From Agrococcus jenensis (GTDB lineage: Bacteria; Actinomycetota; Actinomycetes; Actinomycetales; Microbacteriaceae): a stretch of DNA of 64,000 bases. The notes beneath the pieces are model-generated. The model had not been told where the DNA came from, did not search any database, and saw only the letters and a list, made by a program, of their open reading frames with translations. Position numbers and translations under genes: made by a program. Location: contig NZ_RKHJ01000001.1 of the NCBI RefSeq assembly GCF_003752465.1, positions 806,001 to 870,000 on the forward strand, written 5' to 3'. Below, piece after piece: positions 48,245 through 58,890 of this stretch (position 1 is the first letter of the stretch; the number at the start of each line of letters is the position of its first letter).

Positions 48245-48590
48245 GGCTGTGCTCCTTCCAGTTGGGGTACGTCGGGGACGATACCCCCGGCGAATCCGTG
48301 CCGAGTGTGAGTCCGCAGCGAGCACGCAGAGCACGCCGGATCGTGTGGGCGGCCGGTCGTAGCGTGGCCACGACGGGGTGATCCACCACCCGTCGGACGG
48401 CTCCGGCGACCGCAGGGAGGACGCGATGCGCAGCTCGAACGACACGGCTGTAGTTCGCGTCCGGCGTGTCGCGGATGGAGTTTCCCGGTCGTGCACAGGT
48501 CGCCGCCGCCGCTCTCCACAGGCTTTTCCGCGTCGTTCCGCGGCGGGAATCCCGACCTGGGGATGGTTGTTGAAACAGATGTGGAGAAAC
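48245..48590. other. Long intergenic region upstream of nrdH
   Basis: About 350 bp without a convincing gene. A 110-codon forward frame (48378-48710) crosses the nrd promoter and lacks any recognisable domain, so I do not call it. The stretch 48480-48590 is less GC-rich than its surroundings, with CTCCACAGG, TTTTCC and GTGGAGAAAC, but no DnaA-box consensus. It probably holds the promoter of the DJ-1/PfpI gene and sites upstream of nrd. Confidence 0.5.
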
Positions 48591-48637
48591 ACACCATCTT
48601 GTGTCGTTGCTCCGCCGCAGACCCCACATATAGTGGG
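48591..48637 (+). promoter_or_regulatory. nrd promoter with two NrdR boxes
   Basis: Two palindromes, ACACCATCTTGTGT (48591-48604) and CCCACATATAGTGGG (48623-48637), have centres about 32 bp apart, the three-helical-turn spacing typical of NrdR box pairs. They flank and overlap a promoter: -35 TTGCTC (48607-48612), 16-bp spacer, -10 TATAGT (48629-48634) inside box 2. NrdR, loaded with ATP/dATP, would repress nrdHIEF. nrdR is not in the window. Confidence 0.85.
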
Positions 48638-48706
48638 AGCCCGGCAACGGCCGGACTGCTTCCCAGCACACGCACCACACGAGAACACACACGAGGAGTG
48701 CCGCTC

Positions 48707-48934
48707 ATGACCGTCACCGTCTACTCCAAGCCCGCTTGCGTCCAGTGCACGATGACCACCCGCGCGCTCGACGCGCAGGGCATCGAGTACCAGATCTTCG
48801 ACGTCACCGCCGACGACAAGGCGCTCCAGACCGTCAAGGACCTCGGCTACATGCAGGCGCCCGTCGTCATCGCCGACGAGCAGCACTGGTCGGGCTTCCA
48901 GCCCGACCGCATCAAGGCGATCCTCGCGGCCTGA
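48707..48934 (+). CDS. nrdH: Glutaredoxin-like NrdH
   Basis: A 75-residue NrdH redoxin with the redox motif CVQC (Cys11, Cys14), [19 protein letters not shown] in the C-terminal half, and no glutathione-binding features. NrdH gives electrons to class Ib ribonucleotide reductase and is reduced by thioredoxin reductase. ATG 48707 follows ACGAGGAGTGC. First gene of nrdHIEF. Confidence 0.96.
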   Translation: MTVTVYSKPACVQCTMTTRALDAQGIEYQIFDVTADDKALQTVKDLGYMQAPVVIADEQHWSGFQPDRIKAILAA

Positions 48935-48960
48935 GCCGCACCGCCGTCGTGGAGGCTGCC

Positions 48961-49346
48961 GTGAGCGAGGTCGTCTACTTCTCGAGCGTCTCGGGCAACA
49001 CCGCCCGCTTCGTCGAGAAGCTCGGACGGCCCGCCTCGCGCATCCCCCTCTACGCCACCGAGCCGCCCCTCGAGCAGCGTGAGCCCTACGTGCTCATCGT
49101 GCCGACGTACGGCGGCGGCGACGGCAAGGGCGCGGTGCCCAAGCAGGTCATCCGGTTCCTCAACGACGAGCAGAACCGACAGCACCTGCGCGGCGTGATC
49201 AGCGCCGGCAACACGAACTTCGGTGCGGGCTACGGACTGGCGGGCGACATCATCGCCAAGAAGTGCCACGTGCCCCACCTCTACCGCTTCGAGCTCTTCG
49301 GAACCCCCGACGACGTGCGCGTCGTGAACGATGGATTGGATGCACT

Positions 49347-49359
<13 letters not shown>
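48961..49359 (+). CDS. nrdI: Flavodoxin-like NrdI
   Basis: A 132-residue Nrd[18 protein letters not shown] binds FMN phosphate, [21 protein letters not shown] and [28 protein letters not shown] are family signatures. NrdI makes the superoxide that builds the Mn(III)2-tyrosyl radical in NrdF. GTG 48961 has GGAGG 5 nt upstream. The 3' end overlaps nrdE by 13 nt. Confidence 0.95.
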
Positions 49360-52647
<3,288 letters not shown>

Positions 52648-52674
52648 GTCGCGACCCGTCTCGCAGTGCCCGCA

Positions 52675-52712
52675 GAGGCCCGCGACAGCAGATCACTGCC
52701 GTCGCGGGCCTC
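52675..52712. terminator. Terminator after nrdF
   Basis: Perfect 12-bp arms GAGGCCCGCGAC and GTCGCGGGCCTC around a 14-nt loop lie 28 bp after the nrdF stop and before the convergent hydrolase gene. It can serve both directions. Confidence 0.85.
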
Positions 52713-52745
52713 ATGCCGTAGGCGCTGCCGACGGGACGCCGGGCC

Positions 52746-53612
52746 TCACGCGCGGTCCAGCACCTCGCGGAGCTTGGCGGCGAACGCCTCCGGTTGGCCG
52801 GCATAGCCGAACTCGCCGCCCATGAAGCCGCCGTGGTGGCTGGGGAAGACGGTCGCCTGCTGGCCGAGCTGCTCCGCCAAGGCGATCGCGGTCCGGCCGG
52901 TGTAGACGTCCACCGACTCCTCCCCGACCGCGACGATGATCCTGGTCGGCGCCGCCCTCAGTGCGTCGAGGTCCGGCCGGTAGAGGGGCACCGCCCAGGA
53001 TCGGTCTGACAGCAGCGGATCGTCGCGCGTCCCGTCGTCCGCGGTCGGCAGGCCGAACGCGGCCGGGTCCGGCGTTGGTCGAGCCAGGTGCTCATCCGTG
53101 ACCTCCCCCTCCCACGAGGTCATCGCGATGAAGGCAGCCATCCCGGCGCCCCAGCCCTTGTCCCGGTACACCTGCGTGTAGGCCGTCCGGGCTCGCTGCA
53201 CCGCCTCCGCGTCCGGCAGGACGCAGTCGATCGGCGGCTCATGCGCGACCAGGGTCGACACGTCCCCAGGGTGGGCCGTCACCAGGGCCAGCGCGGTCAC
53301 CGCGCCACCGCTGCTGGCGAGCATCTCGACCGGGCCGGCGCCGAGCGCCTCGATGATGGCGTGGACGTCCTCGGCTTGCACCTCCGGCTCGTTCGTCGTC
53401 GCGCCGTCCTTTCGCGTGCTCCGACCCAGGCCTCGCGGGTCGTAGGTCACGACGGTGCGGTCCCCGAACAGGGCCACCTGCGCCTGGAACCCGCTCGCGT
53501 CCATCGGCTGGCCGATCATCATCAGCGGCGGCCGGCCATCGGCGGTCGGCAGCGGCCCGTGGACGTCGTAGACGAGGTCGACCTCCGGCAGCGCGAGGGT
53601 GTGTTGCGACAC
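52746..53612 (-). CDS. Alpha/beta-hydrolase
   Basis: A 288-residue alpha/beta-hydrolase. MMIGQPMDASGF forms the oxyanion region, VTYDPRGLGRSTR follows strand 4, the nucleophile elbow is LASSGGAVTALAL (Ser about 100; S-S-G-G instead of G-x-S-x-G), the acid lies near IIVAVGEESVDVY and the His in SHHGGF (about 265). It resembles prolyl-aminopeptidase/epoxide-hydrolase-like enzymes of unknown substrate. GTG 53612 has GAGGAGG upstream. Downstream on the plus strand lie the glutaminase fragment and the protease gene. Confidence 0.8.
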   Translation of the reverse strand: MSQHTLALPEVDLVYDVHGPLPTADGRPPLMMIGQPMDASGFQAQVALFGDRTVVTYDPRGLGRSTRKDGATTNEPEVQAEDVHAIIEALGAGPVEMLASSGGAVTALALVTAHPGDVSTLVAHEPPIDCVLPDAEAVQRARTAYTQVYRDKGWGAGMAAFIAMTSWEGEVTDEHLARPTPDPAAFGLPTADDGTRDDPLLSDRSWAVPLYRPDLDALRAAPTRIIVAVGEESVDVYTGRTAIALAEQLGQQATVFPSHHGGFMGGEFGYAGQPEAFAAKLREVLDRA

Positions 53613-53738
53613 GAGCGACCTCCTCGATGGGAACGAGCTGACCGGATGGTACGACGCGGTGTCTGCGGTGCGCCAGTCGCTCGGTGCCCGCCGGCTGCGG
53701 ACCGTGACCGCTCCCGGAACCGTGAGCGGTGCGCCGGC

Positions 53739-53850
53739 TCAGGTCTCGAGCAGGCCGTCCGGCTCGACCACGCCGTAGTGCGCGTGCGAGGCGACCTCGG
53801 GCGCCTGCATGAGGTGCAGGCCCATGTCGCGCGAGAGCCGCTCGCAGCGG
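53739..53850 (-). pseudogene. Remnant of a duplicated glutaminase 3' end
   Basis: The minus strand encodes CERLSRDMGLHLMQAPEVAS, then a short join, then DGLLET and stop, exactly the C-terminal parts of the intact glutaminase gene (54951-56165). 53733-53762 equals 54945-54974 (30 of 30 bp) and 53759-53846 matches 55196-55283 (all but a few of 88 bp). Between them 225 bp (75 codons, most of the STAS domain) are missing, and the join falls on GTCCGG, which occurs at both breakpoints in the intact gene. No start codon or upstream gene body remains. The protease gene lies between the two copies. Confidence 0.88.
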
Positions 53851-53890
53851 CACGTGGATGCTCCGAGCGCATGCTGCGGGCGGCCCAGGC

Positions 53891-53919
53891 TTGAGCGTAA
53901 CGCTGTCCGCGGATAGCGT
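53891..53919 (+). promoter_or_regulatory. Promoter of the secreted protease gene
   Basis: TTGAGC (53891-53896) and TAGCGT (53914-53919) are 17 bp apart, about 65 bp before the start codon. The leader ends in AGGAGGAG four bases before ATG 53983, a very strong ribosome site. Confidence 0.55.
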
Positions 53920-53982
53920 GACCGCCAACAGCCTGCCGCCTGTCGGCGGACCAGGTCATCGCTTGGCTCAAGGAGGAGTTTC

Positions 53983-54864
53983 ATGCGAAAGCTACTTTTG
54001 GGGGTCGTGGCCGCGGTGGCACTGATCCTGGGCAGCGCAGCCCCGGCGTCTGCGATCACCGGGAACTACGTCGAGGACAACGAGCATCCGTACGTCGGGC
54101 TGGTGGTCTTCTACGACGAGGAGGGCGAGTTCACCGGCCGGTGCTCCGGATCCCTGCTCACGCCGACCGTGTTCCTCACCGCGGGGCACTGCACCGACGA
54201 CAACGCGACGGCCATCGTCTACTTCCAGCAGGACGCCGGCGCCAACTACGACCCGGTCACGGAGCTCGATCCGATCACCGGCTATCCCGAGACCTGCGCG
54301 GGCGACACGCTCGGCGTGCTCTGCGCCACGTCCGACGAGCTCTACAACTACGGCTTCGACGACTTCGCATCCTTCCCGAACACCTACGACGTGGGCATCG
54401 TCATCCTCGATCAGCCGATCGACCTCGACGAGTACGGCGCTCTGGCGGCGCCGGGATCCCTCGACAGCCTCGCGACGGCGCGCGGCAGGCAGGACGTCAC
54501 CTTCACGGCCAGCGGCTACGGGCTGACCAAGAGCAGTCCGGTCGCCGTCGAGTCGTACCGCGAGCGCCTCATGGCCTCCGCGATCCTCACGAACCTCTCG
54601 AGCAGGAACACGGACGGGTTCAACCTGCAGACCAACGGCAACGGTGCGGGTCGCGGCGGCACCTGCTCCGGCGACTCGGGCGGCCCCGTCTTCTACGGCG
54701 GGTACGAGTCGAACACGATCGTCGCGGTGACGTCCTTCGGCCTCAACGAATGGTGCCGAGGCGTCGACTTCGCCTACCGCACGGACCGTCAAGAGGTGCT
54801 CGACTGGATCGCGTCGGTCGTGGGAGAGGAGCAGTACTCGCAGATCGACATCGTGACGATCTGA
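53983..54864 (+). CDS. Secreted trypsin-like serine protease
   Basis: A 293-residue S1-family protease. MRKLLLGVVAAVALILGSAA...ASA is a signal peptide (cleavage about residue 24). The catalytic triad is complete: His69 in TAGHC, Asp136 in YDVGIVIL and Ser232 in GDSGGP. Disulphide-capable cysteines flank the active site. It is probably released outside the cell. The gene sits between a truncated copy and the intact copy of the glutaminase 3' end and is followed by a terminator, so it looks like an inserted cassette. It starts at ATG 53983 with AGGAGGAG upstream. Confidence 0.92.
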   Translation: MRKLLLGVVAAVALILGSAAPASAITGNYVEDNEHPYVGLVVFYDEEGEFTGRCSGSLLTPTVFLTAGHCTDDNATAIVYFQQDAGANYDPVTELDPITGYPETCAGDTLGVLCATSDELYNYGFDDFASFPNTYDVGIVILDQPIDLDEYGALAAPGSLDSLATARGRQDVTFTASGYGLTKSSPVAVESYRERLMASAILTNLSSRNTDGFNLQTNGNGAGRGGTCSGDSGGPVFYGGYESNTIVAVTSFGLNEWCRGVDFAYRTDRQEVLDWIASVVGEEQYSQIDIVTI

Positions 54865-54887
54865 GCAGACCGTCTGACCCGTCCCGG

Positions 54888-54920
54888 AGGGGGCGGCACC
54901 GCGCGAGGGGGCCGCCCCCT
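54888..54920. terminator. Terminator between protease and glutaminase genes
   Basis: Perfect 10-bp arms AGGGGGCGGC and GCCGCCCCCT with a 13-nt loop, 23 bp after the protease stop and 30 bp before the convergent glutaminase stop, followed by TCGTCGT in the protease direction. Confidence 0.8.
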
Positions 54921-54950
54921 TCGTCGTGCCCGGCCGACCCGCCAGCCGGC

Positions 54951-56165
54951 TCAGGTCTCGAGCAGGCCGTCCGGGTCCTCGACGCGCACCTCGTGCCCGT
55001 CGCGCTCGAGGCGCCGGATGCCCTCGCGCAGCATCCGCCGGCCGACCTTGTTCGTCGAGGCGACGCGCGAGAGGTCGACCACGACCGGCTCGCCGTCCTG
55101 CGGCACGCGCTCGAGCTCCCGCAGCGCCACCTCCGCGGCCGCGAAGTGCATCGTGCCCTGCAGCTGCACCTCGCGCACGCCGTCAGCATCGGCGTCCGGC
55201 TCCACCACGCCGTAGAGCACGTGCGAGGCCACCTCGGGCGCCTGCATGAGGTGCAGGCCCATGTCGCGCGAGAGCCGCTCGCACACGCGCACGCCCCGCA
55301 CGCTGTTGCCGTACTCGTCGAGCCGCGGCGAGAAGGCACCGATGCCGACCTGGCCGGGCAGCGCACCGAGCACGCCGCCCGCGACGCCGCTCTTCGCCGG
55401 GATGCCGACGTGGCTCATCCAGTCACCGGCCGCGTCGTACATGCCGCACGTCGCCATCACGCTGAGCACCTGCCGGCACACCCACGCGGGCACGATCTGC
55501 TCGCGCGTCACGGGGTTGCGGCCGCCGGCGGCGAGCGTCATCGCCATCACCGCGAGGTCGCGCACGTCGACGAGCAGCGAGCACTGCTTCGTGTAGCCGT
55601 CGACGGCGTCGTGCGGCTCGCCCTCGAGCTTGCCCTGCGCGTGCACGAGGTAGGCGAGCGCCATGTTGCGGCTCGAGGTGGAGCGCTCCGACTCGTAGAC
55701 CTGCTCGTCGATCTCGAGCTCGCGACCGGCGAAGGCGGAGAGGCCCGAGCGGATGCGCTCCACCCGCTCGGCCGGGCTGGCGTCGGCCTCGCCCACGAGC
55801 GTGTGCGTCGTGATGGCTCCGATGTTGATCATGGCGTTCCGCGGGCGACCGTTGCGCTCGAGCGAGATCTCGTTGAACGCGTCGCCGGACGGCTCGACGC
55901 CCACGTGCTCCAGCACGGTCTCGAGCCCGCGGTCGGCGAGGGCGAGCGCGTAGGCGAAGGGCTTCGAGATCGACTGGATCGTGAAGCGGTGCTCGTCGTC
56001 GCCCGCGCCGTAGAGCGTGCCGTCGATCGTGCAGATCGCGACGCCGAAGCGCTCGGGGTCGGCATCGGCGAGCTCGGGGATGTAGCTCGCGACCTCGCCC
56101 TCGTCGCCGTCGTCGGCGCACGACCGGCGCACCTCGTCCAGGTAGTCGGGTACGGGGCTGCGCAT
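54951..56165 (-). CDS. glsA: Glutaminase A with C-terminal STAS domain
   Basis: A 404-residue glutaminase (serine-beta-lactamase-like fold). Ser65 and Lys68 in FTIQSISKPF form the catalytic SxxK. MINIGAITT, SERSTSSRNMALAYL, YTKQCSLLV and KSGVAGGVLGALPG are family motifs. Residues about 320-400 are a STAS domain (VQLQGTMHFAAAEVALRELER, VVVDLSRVASTNKVGRRML), seen in some actinobacterial and other glutaminases. It hydrolyses glutamine to glutamate. Start ATG 56165. The 3' 300 bp are partially duplicated at 53733. Confidence 0.93.
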   Translation of the reverse strand: MRSPVPDYLDEVRRSCADDGDEGEVASYIPELADADPERFGVAICTIDGTLYGAGDDEHRFTIQSISKPFAYALALADRGLETVLEHVGVEPSGDAFNEISLERNGRPRNAMINIGAITTHTLVGEADASPAERVERIRSGLSAFAGRELEIDEQVYESERSTSSRNMALAYLVHAQGKLEGEPHDAVDGYTKQCSLLVDVRDLAVMAMTLAAGGRNPVTREQIVPAWVCRQVLSVMATCGMYDAAGDWMSHVGIPAKSGVAGGVLGALPGQVGIGAFSPRLDEYGNSVRGVRVCERLSRDMGLHLMQAPEVASHVLYGVVEPDADADGVREVQLQGTMHFAAAEVALRELERVPQDGEPVVVDLSRVASTNKVGRRMLREGIRRLERDGHEVRVEDPDGLLET

Positions 56166-56324
56166 CCGTCGAGGCTATCGAGGGGGCCCTGGACGGGCCG
56201 GCGCGAGCCGACGAGGTCGGGGCTGTTGCGCCTCGTGGCGCGGTGCCATCCTCGGATCGTCCCGACGCGCGGGGTCATGCGGATGCCGCACGGATCGGGG
56301 CGGTGCTGCGAAGGGGTGGCGGCG

Positions 56325-57257
56325 ATGGCCGACGGCGGCGAGCGCGAGGACCACATCGGCGACGACGAGATCGAGATGCTCGTCGGCTCCCTCGGCAGGA
56401 CCGCGCTCCGGCGCCGCGCGATCATCGCAGCGGCATCCGGACCGGCGGTCGACGAGCAGCTGCTCGATGACCGGCCGGTGCCGGACGCCGTGGCCGAGCG
56501 GCTCGACCGCTTCCGCCAGACGCTCGTGCCGCTGACCCACCTCGACCTGCGCGGCGCGGTCATGCACAAGGTCTCCGACGGCCTCGACCTCACCATGAGC
56601 GGATGGTTCGAGGCGGCGGCCCGGCCGGAGCCGCGCGACCTGCTCCACGTCTACGGGCCCGACCGCGACGCCACCGGCGAGCAGCGCTACTACCGGTGGG
56701 CATGGCTGGACCACAGCACGTACGCGAGCGCCTTCAGCACCACAGGCCCGGCGATCGTGCGCTCCGGCAGGCTCGCGGGCAGCTGCGGCGTCTACTGGGG
56801 CCAGTGGGCGTTCAGCGTCGGCGGCGCGGGGATGCTCTTCACCGCGCAGCACGGGGCCTCGCGCGTCTCGGTCCGGCCCTACGTGCCGTGGGTGGCACTC
56901 ACGTCCTTCAACCACTACTCGATCGGCGCGTCGGTCGTCTGCCACCTCGGCATCCTGGTGGAGAGCTGGCGGCCGGGGGACGCGCAGACCCAGCAGGAGC
57001 GGGACCACTTCGTCACCGTCGTGCACCGCACGTCGGCGGAGGGCTACCTCTTCGACAGCCAGACGAGCGGCACCGCGGTGTCGAGCGACGGGCTCGTCAC
57101 CGACTTCGTCGCCGTCCCGGGCCGCCGCTACGCGATCTACGTCTACGCGTGGCTCGAGACGAACGGCGGCGCGGTGGGCTCGGGTCCGCTCGGCTACGCC
57201 CGCATCGAGCTCGACGCCTCCGTGCCCTTCGTCGTGGCGCAGGAGACGCTGCTCTGA
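56325..57257 (+). CDS. Unrecognised beta-rich protein of 310 residues
   Basis: I do not recognise this protein. It is soluble, with no signal peptide or membrane helix. An acidic N-terminal helix (DDEIEMLVGSLGRTALRRR) is followed from about 70 by many aromatic and beta-prone segments (YYRWAWLDHSTYASAFSTTG, GVYWGQWAFSVGGAGMLF, FNHYSIGASVVCHLG). The pattern suggests a beta-sandwich or lectin-like fold. I chose ATG 56325, which has GAAGGGG about 9 nt upstream; in-frame ATG/GTG codons upstream to 56277 are possible. The last 27 bases, ending in the TGA at 57257, belong to a 35-bp sequence that recurs at 58151, after the next gene. Confidence 0.6.
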   Translation: MADGGEREDHIGDDEIEMLVGSLGRTALRRRAIIAAASGPAVDEQLLDDRPVPDAVAERLDRFRQTLVPLTHLDLRGAVMHKVSDGLDLTMSGWFEAAARPEPRDLLHVYGPDRDATGEQRYYRWAWLDHSTYASAFSTTGPAIVRSGRLAGSCGVYWGQWAFSVGGAGMLFTAQHGASRVSVRPYVPWVALTSFNHYSIGASVVCHLGILVESWRPGDAQTQQERDHFVTVVHRTSAEGYLFDSQTSGTAVSSDGLVTDFVAVPGRRYAIYVYAWLETNGGAVGSGPLGYARIELDASVPFVVAQETLL

Positions 57258-57265
57258 GGCTCAGG
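57231..57265. repeat. 35-bp direct repeat, left copy
   Basis: Begins GTCGTGGCGC, ends GAGGCTCAGG, and matches 58151-58185 at 34 of 35 positions (G/A at the eleventh-twelfth base). It carries the last eight codons and stop of the 310-residue gene plus the stop of the converging XRE-type gene's other copy. The two copies bracket the orphan gene at 57285. Confidence 0.92.
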
Positions 57266-57284
57266 AAGCGGGGCGGTTAGGTTC

Positions 57285-58109
57285 ATGGGGCTCAATGTCG
57301 TGGTCCTCCTCACGACTCTGCTCGTGGGGCTCCTCGGGTCGGCCACCTCGGTCACCGATTCTGTCCCCGGCAAGGTTGTCGTCTCTACGCTGCTCGTCGT
57401 GTCCACGGCCACTTCCATCTGGCTACGCCGGACAGAACATCTGAAGGAAGAGGAGATGTACGCCGGCGTGCGGGAGCTGTCGTCGCGCGCACTGCCGGCG
57501 CCCGCCTCGTTCGACCACGCCGCCCGAGCCGTGAGCACATACTTGCGAGAGCGTTGCGGACTGCATCTGAATGCGGTTCAGCACAAGGTAGAGCAGGGCG
57601 CGACCGCGTTCATCGTCCAGATCCTTTTCTCTGATCCGGCCCCAGAGACCGGACTAGACCCCGACGACGACGACATCGAGTGGGAAGACTACCCAGAGCT
57701 GATCTGCGGGGTTCTCGTGCTCGACGCTAATGACGTGCGGACGATGTCGCGGCTCAAGGGCAGGCGCCTCGAGCAGATGCTCGAGGAAGAGATCATCGGT
57801 GCCTGGGGCCGTGAGGCGACCTCCGAGAGCTGGGCGTTCATCGACCACCGGATGATGATCCTGCTCGAGGGAATCCTTGTCAGTCTTGGAGCGCCGGCAG
57901 CATCAACATCAACAGTGCACGATCGCGACTCGCATCTCGTCGCAATCGAGGTGGAGATCGATGCTGATCCGACTGATCCCGCGCGCGTTCTGGTCCTGGA
58001 CGCCGCCTTTCTCACGGCGATGCTGCGAGAGCCGGTATTGGAGCGTGGCGCGATGATGATGCGAGAGGTTCGGACATGGCTCTCTGTCGTGGGTCCTGAC
58101 GACGCGTGA
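57285..58109 (+). CDS. Orphan two-TM protein in a repeat-bounded cassette
   Basis: A 274-residue protein of unknown function. Two hydrophobic helices form the N-terminus (about 3-22 and 30-46), followed by a cytosolic acidic domain with several ordered segments (YLRERCGLHLNAVQHKVEQG, DDDIEWEDYPELICGVLVLDAND, and VLVLDAAFLTAMLREPVLE). Its codon use has visibly more A/T at third positions than neighbours (for example gttgtc, gattctgtc, ggaatccttgtc), suggesting foreign origin. It lies between 35-bp direct repeats. ATG 57285 lacks a good ribosome site. No homologue is recognised. Confidence 0.7.
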   Translation: MGLNVVVLLTTLLVGLLGSATSVTDSVPGKVVVSTLLVVSTATSIWLRRTEHLKEEEMYAGVRELSSRALPAPASFDHAARAVSTYLRERCGLHLNAVQHKVEQGATAFIVQILFSDPAPETGLDPDDDDIEWEDYPELICGVLVLDANDVRTMSRLKGRRLEQMLEEEIIGAWGREATSESWAFIDHRMMILLEGILVSLGAPAASTSTVHDRDSHLVAIEVEIDADPTDPARVLVLDAAFLTAMLREPVLERGAMMMREVRTWLSVVGPDDA

Positions 58110-58177
58110 ACCAACCCGGTGCCTCGAGCGCGGCGACCTACAGCTGCGACGTCGTGGCGCAAGAGACGCTGCTCTGA
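58106..58177 (+). pseudogene. 23-residue ORF ending in the duplicated gene tail
   Basis: GTG 58106 overlaps the previous stop (GTGA) and reads 23 residues ending SCDVVAQETLL and TGA. The last eight residues equal those of the 310-residue protein, but the preceding ones (ATYSCD instead of SVPF) differ. This could be the remnant of a paralogous 3' end that came with the cassette, or chance. Too short to call a functional gene. Confidence 0.45.
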
Positions 58178-58185
58178 GGCTCAGG
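58151..58185. repeat. 35-bp direct repeat, right copy
   Basis: Second copy of the sequence at 57231, exactly 920 bp away. It contains the TGA (as TCA at 58181-58183) of the minus-strand XRE-type gene, so after the insertion both flanking genes keep intact 3' ends. This is the pattern of an att-like or recombination-derived duplication. Confidence 0.92.
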
Positions 58186-58399
58186 CGGGCTCCGCCTCCT
58201 CGACCCACTCGAGCAGGTCGCCGGGCTGGCACTCGAGCACGCGGCACATCGCGTCGAGCGTCGAGAAGCGCACGGCCTTCGCCCGTCCGTTCTTCAGCAC
58301 CGCGACGTTGGCGGGCGTCAGCCCGACCCGCTCGGCGAAGTCGCCGACGCTCAGCTTGCGCTTCGCGAGCTCGACGTCGATCCGCACCACGATGGGCAT
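58181..58399 (-). CDS. XRE-family (YozG-like) regulator
   Basis: A 72-residue Cro/C1-type helix-turn-helix protein: KRKLSVGDFAERVGLTPANVAVLKNGRAKAVRFSTLDAMCRVLECQPGDLLEW is the domain almost end to end. It belongs to the small YozG/YvaO type that accompanies DUF2975 membrane proteins. The ATG at 58399 shares one base with the upstream TGA. It may repress its own operon through the palindrome between its promoter elements. Confidence 0.88.
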   Translation of the reverse strand: MPIVVRIDVELAKRKLSVGDFAERVGLTPANVAVLKNGRAKAVRFSTLDAMCRVLECQPGDLLEWVEEAEPA

Positions 58400-58884
58400 C
58401 AGATGACCTCCTCGAGCTCTGCGCGGTAGCCGGTGGCCTGCCGCAGCAGGCCGCGCATGACGATCATGAGCAGCAGCGGCAGCGACGAGAGCACCACGAC
58501 GCCGAACAGCAGCATCGGGATGCCCGGGTCGCGGATCTCCGGCGTGAAGAAGATGACCGCCGTGACCGCGAGCGCGAAGCCGGCGAGGAGCGCCCAGCCG
58601 ATCGCGAGCGACCACACGATCGCATCCACCCAGCGCCGCGACGCGTCGCTGAACAGCCGGTCGCGGCCGATGAGCGTCAGCAGCCGCCAGATGCAGACGA
58701 TCACCGCGAGCACGCTCAGCAGCACGAGTGAGAGGACGATCTGCGTCGGCAGGCGCACGCCGGGCTCCGGGGTGCCGTCGGACAGCTCGCCGGGCAGGGC
58801 GAACGTCAGCAGCACGAGCAGCCAGAGGGCGGCGACGACGAGCACGACGCGGAGGGCGAAGACGACGAGGCGGGACTGCAACAT
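58399..58884 (-). CDS. DUF2975 membrane protein
   Basis: A 161-residue protein with four hydrophobic helices (about 6-30, 47-68, 90-113 and 125-145) and the IGRDRLFSDASRRWVDAI loop typical of DUF2975. It pairs with an XRE-type regulator in many bacteria, and its function is unknown. ATG 58884 starts MLQSRL. The gene is the first in the two-gene unit, followed by the regulator with a 1-nt overlap. Confidence 0.85.
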   Translation of the reverse strand: MLQSRLVVFALRVVLVVAALWLLVLLTFALPGELSDGTPEPGVRLPTQIVLSLVLLSVLAVIVCIWRLLTLIGRDRLFSDASRRWVDAIVWSLAIGWALLAGFALAVTAVIFFTPEIRDPGIPMLLFGVVVLSSLPLLLMIVMRGLLRQATGYRAELEEVI

Positions 58885-58890
58885 CCATCG

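Noticed and set aside
48480..48600. Replication-origin or DnaA boxes suggested by the drop in GC and CCACAGG/TTTTCC
   Set aside because: No consensus TTATCCACA-type box; the stretch is explained by the nrd promoter.
48378..48710. 110-codon forward ORF upstream of nrdH
   Set aside because: It runs through the NrdR boxes and nrd promoter, has no domain and weak initiation. More likely non-coding.
57654..58247. Minus-strand ORFs inside the cassette gene
   Set aside because: No ribosome sites or domains, and the plus-strand frame gives two clean membrane helices and ordered segments.
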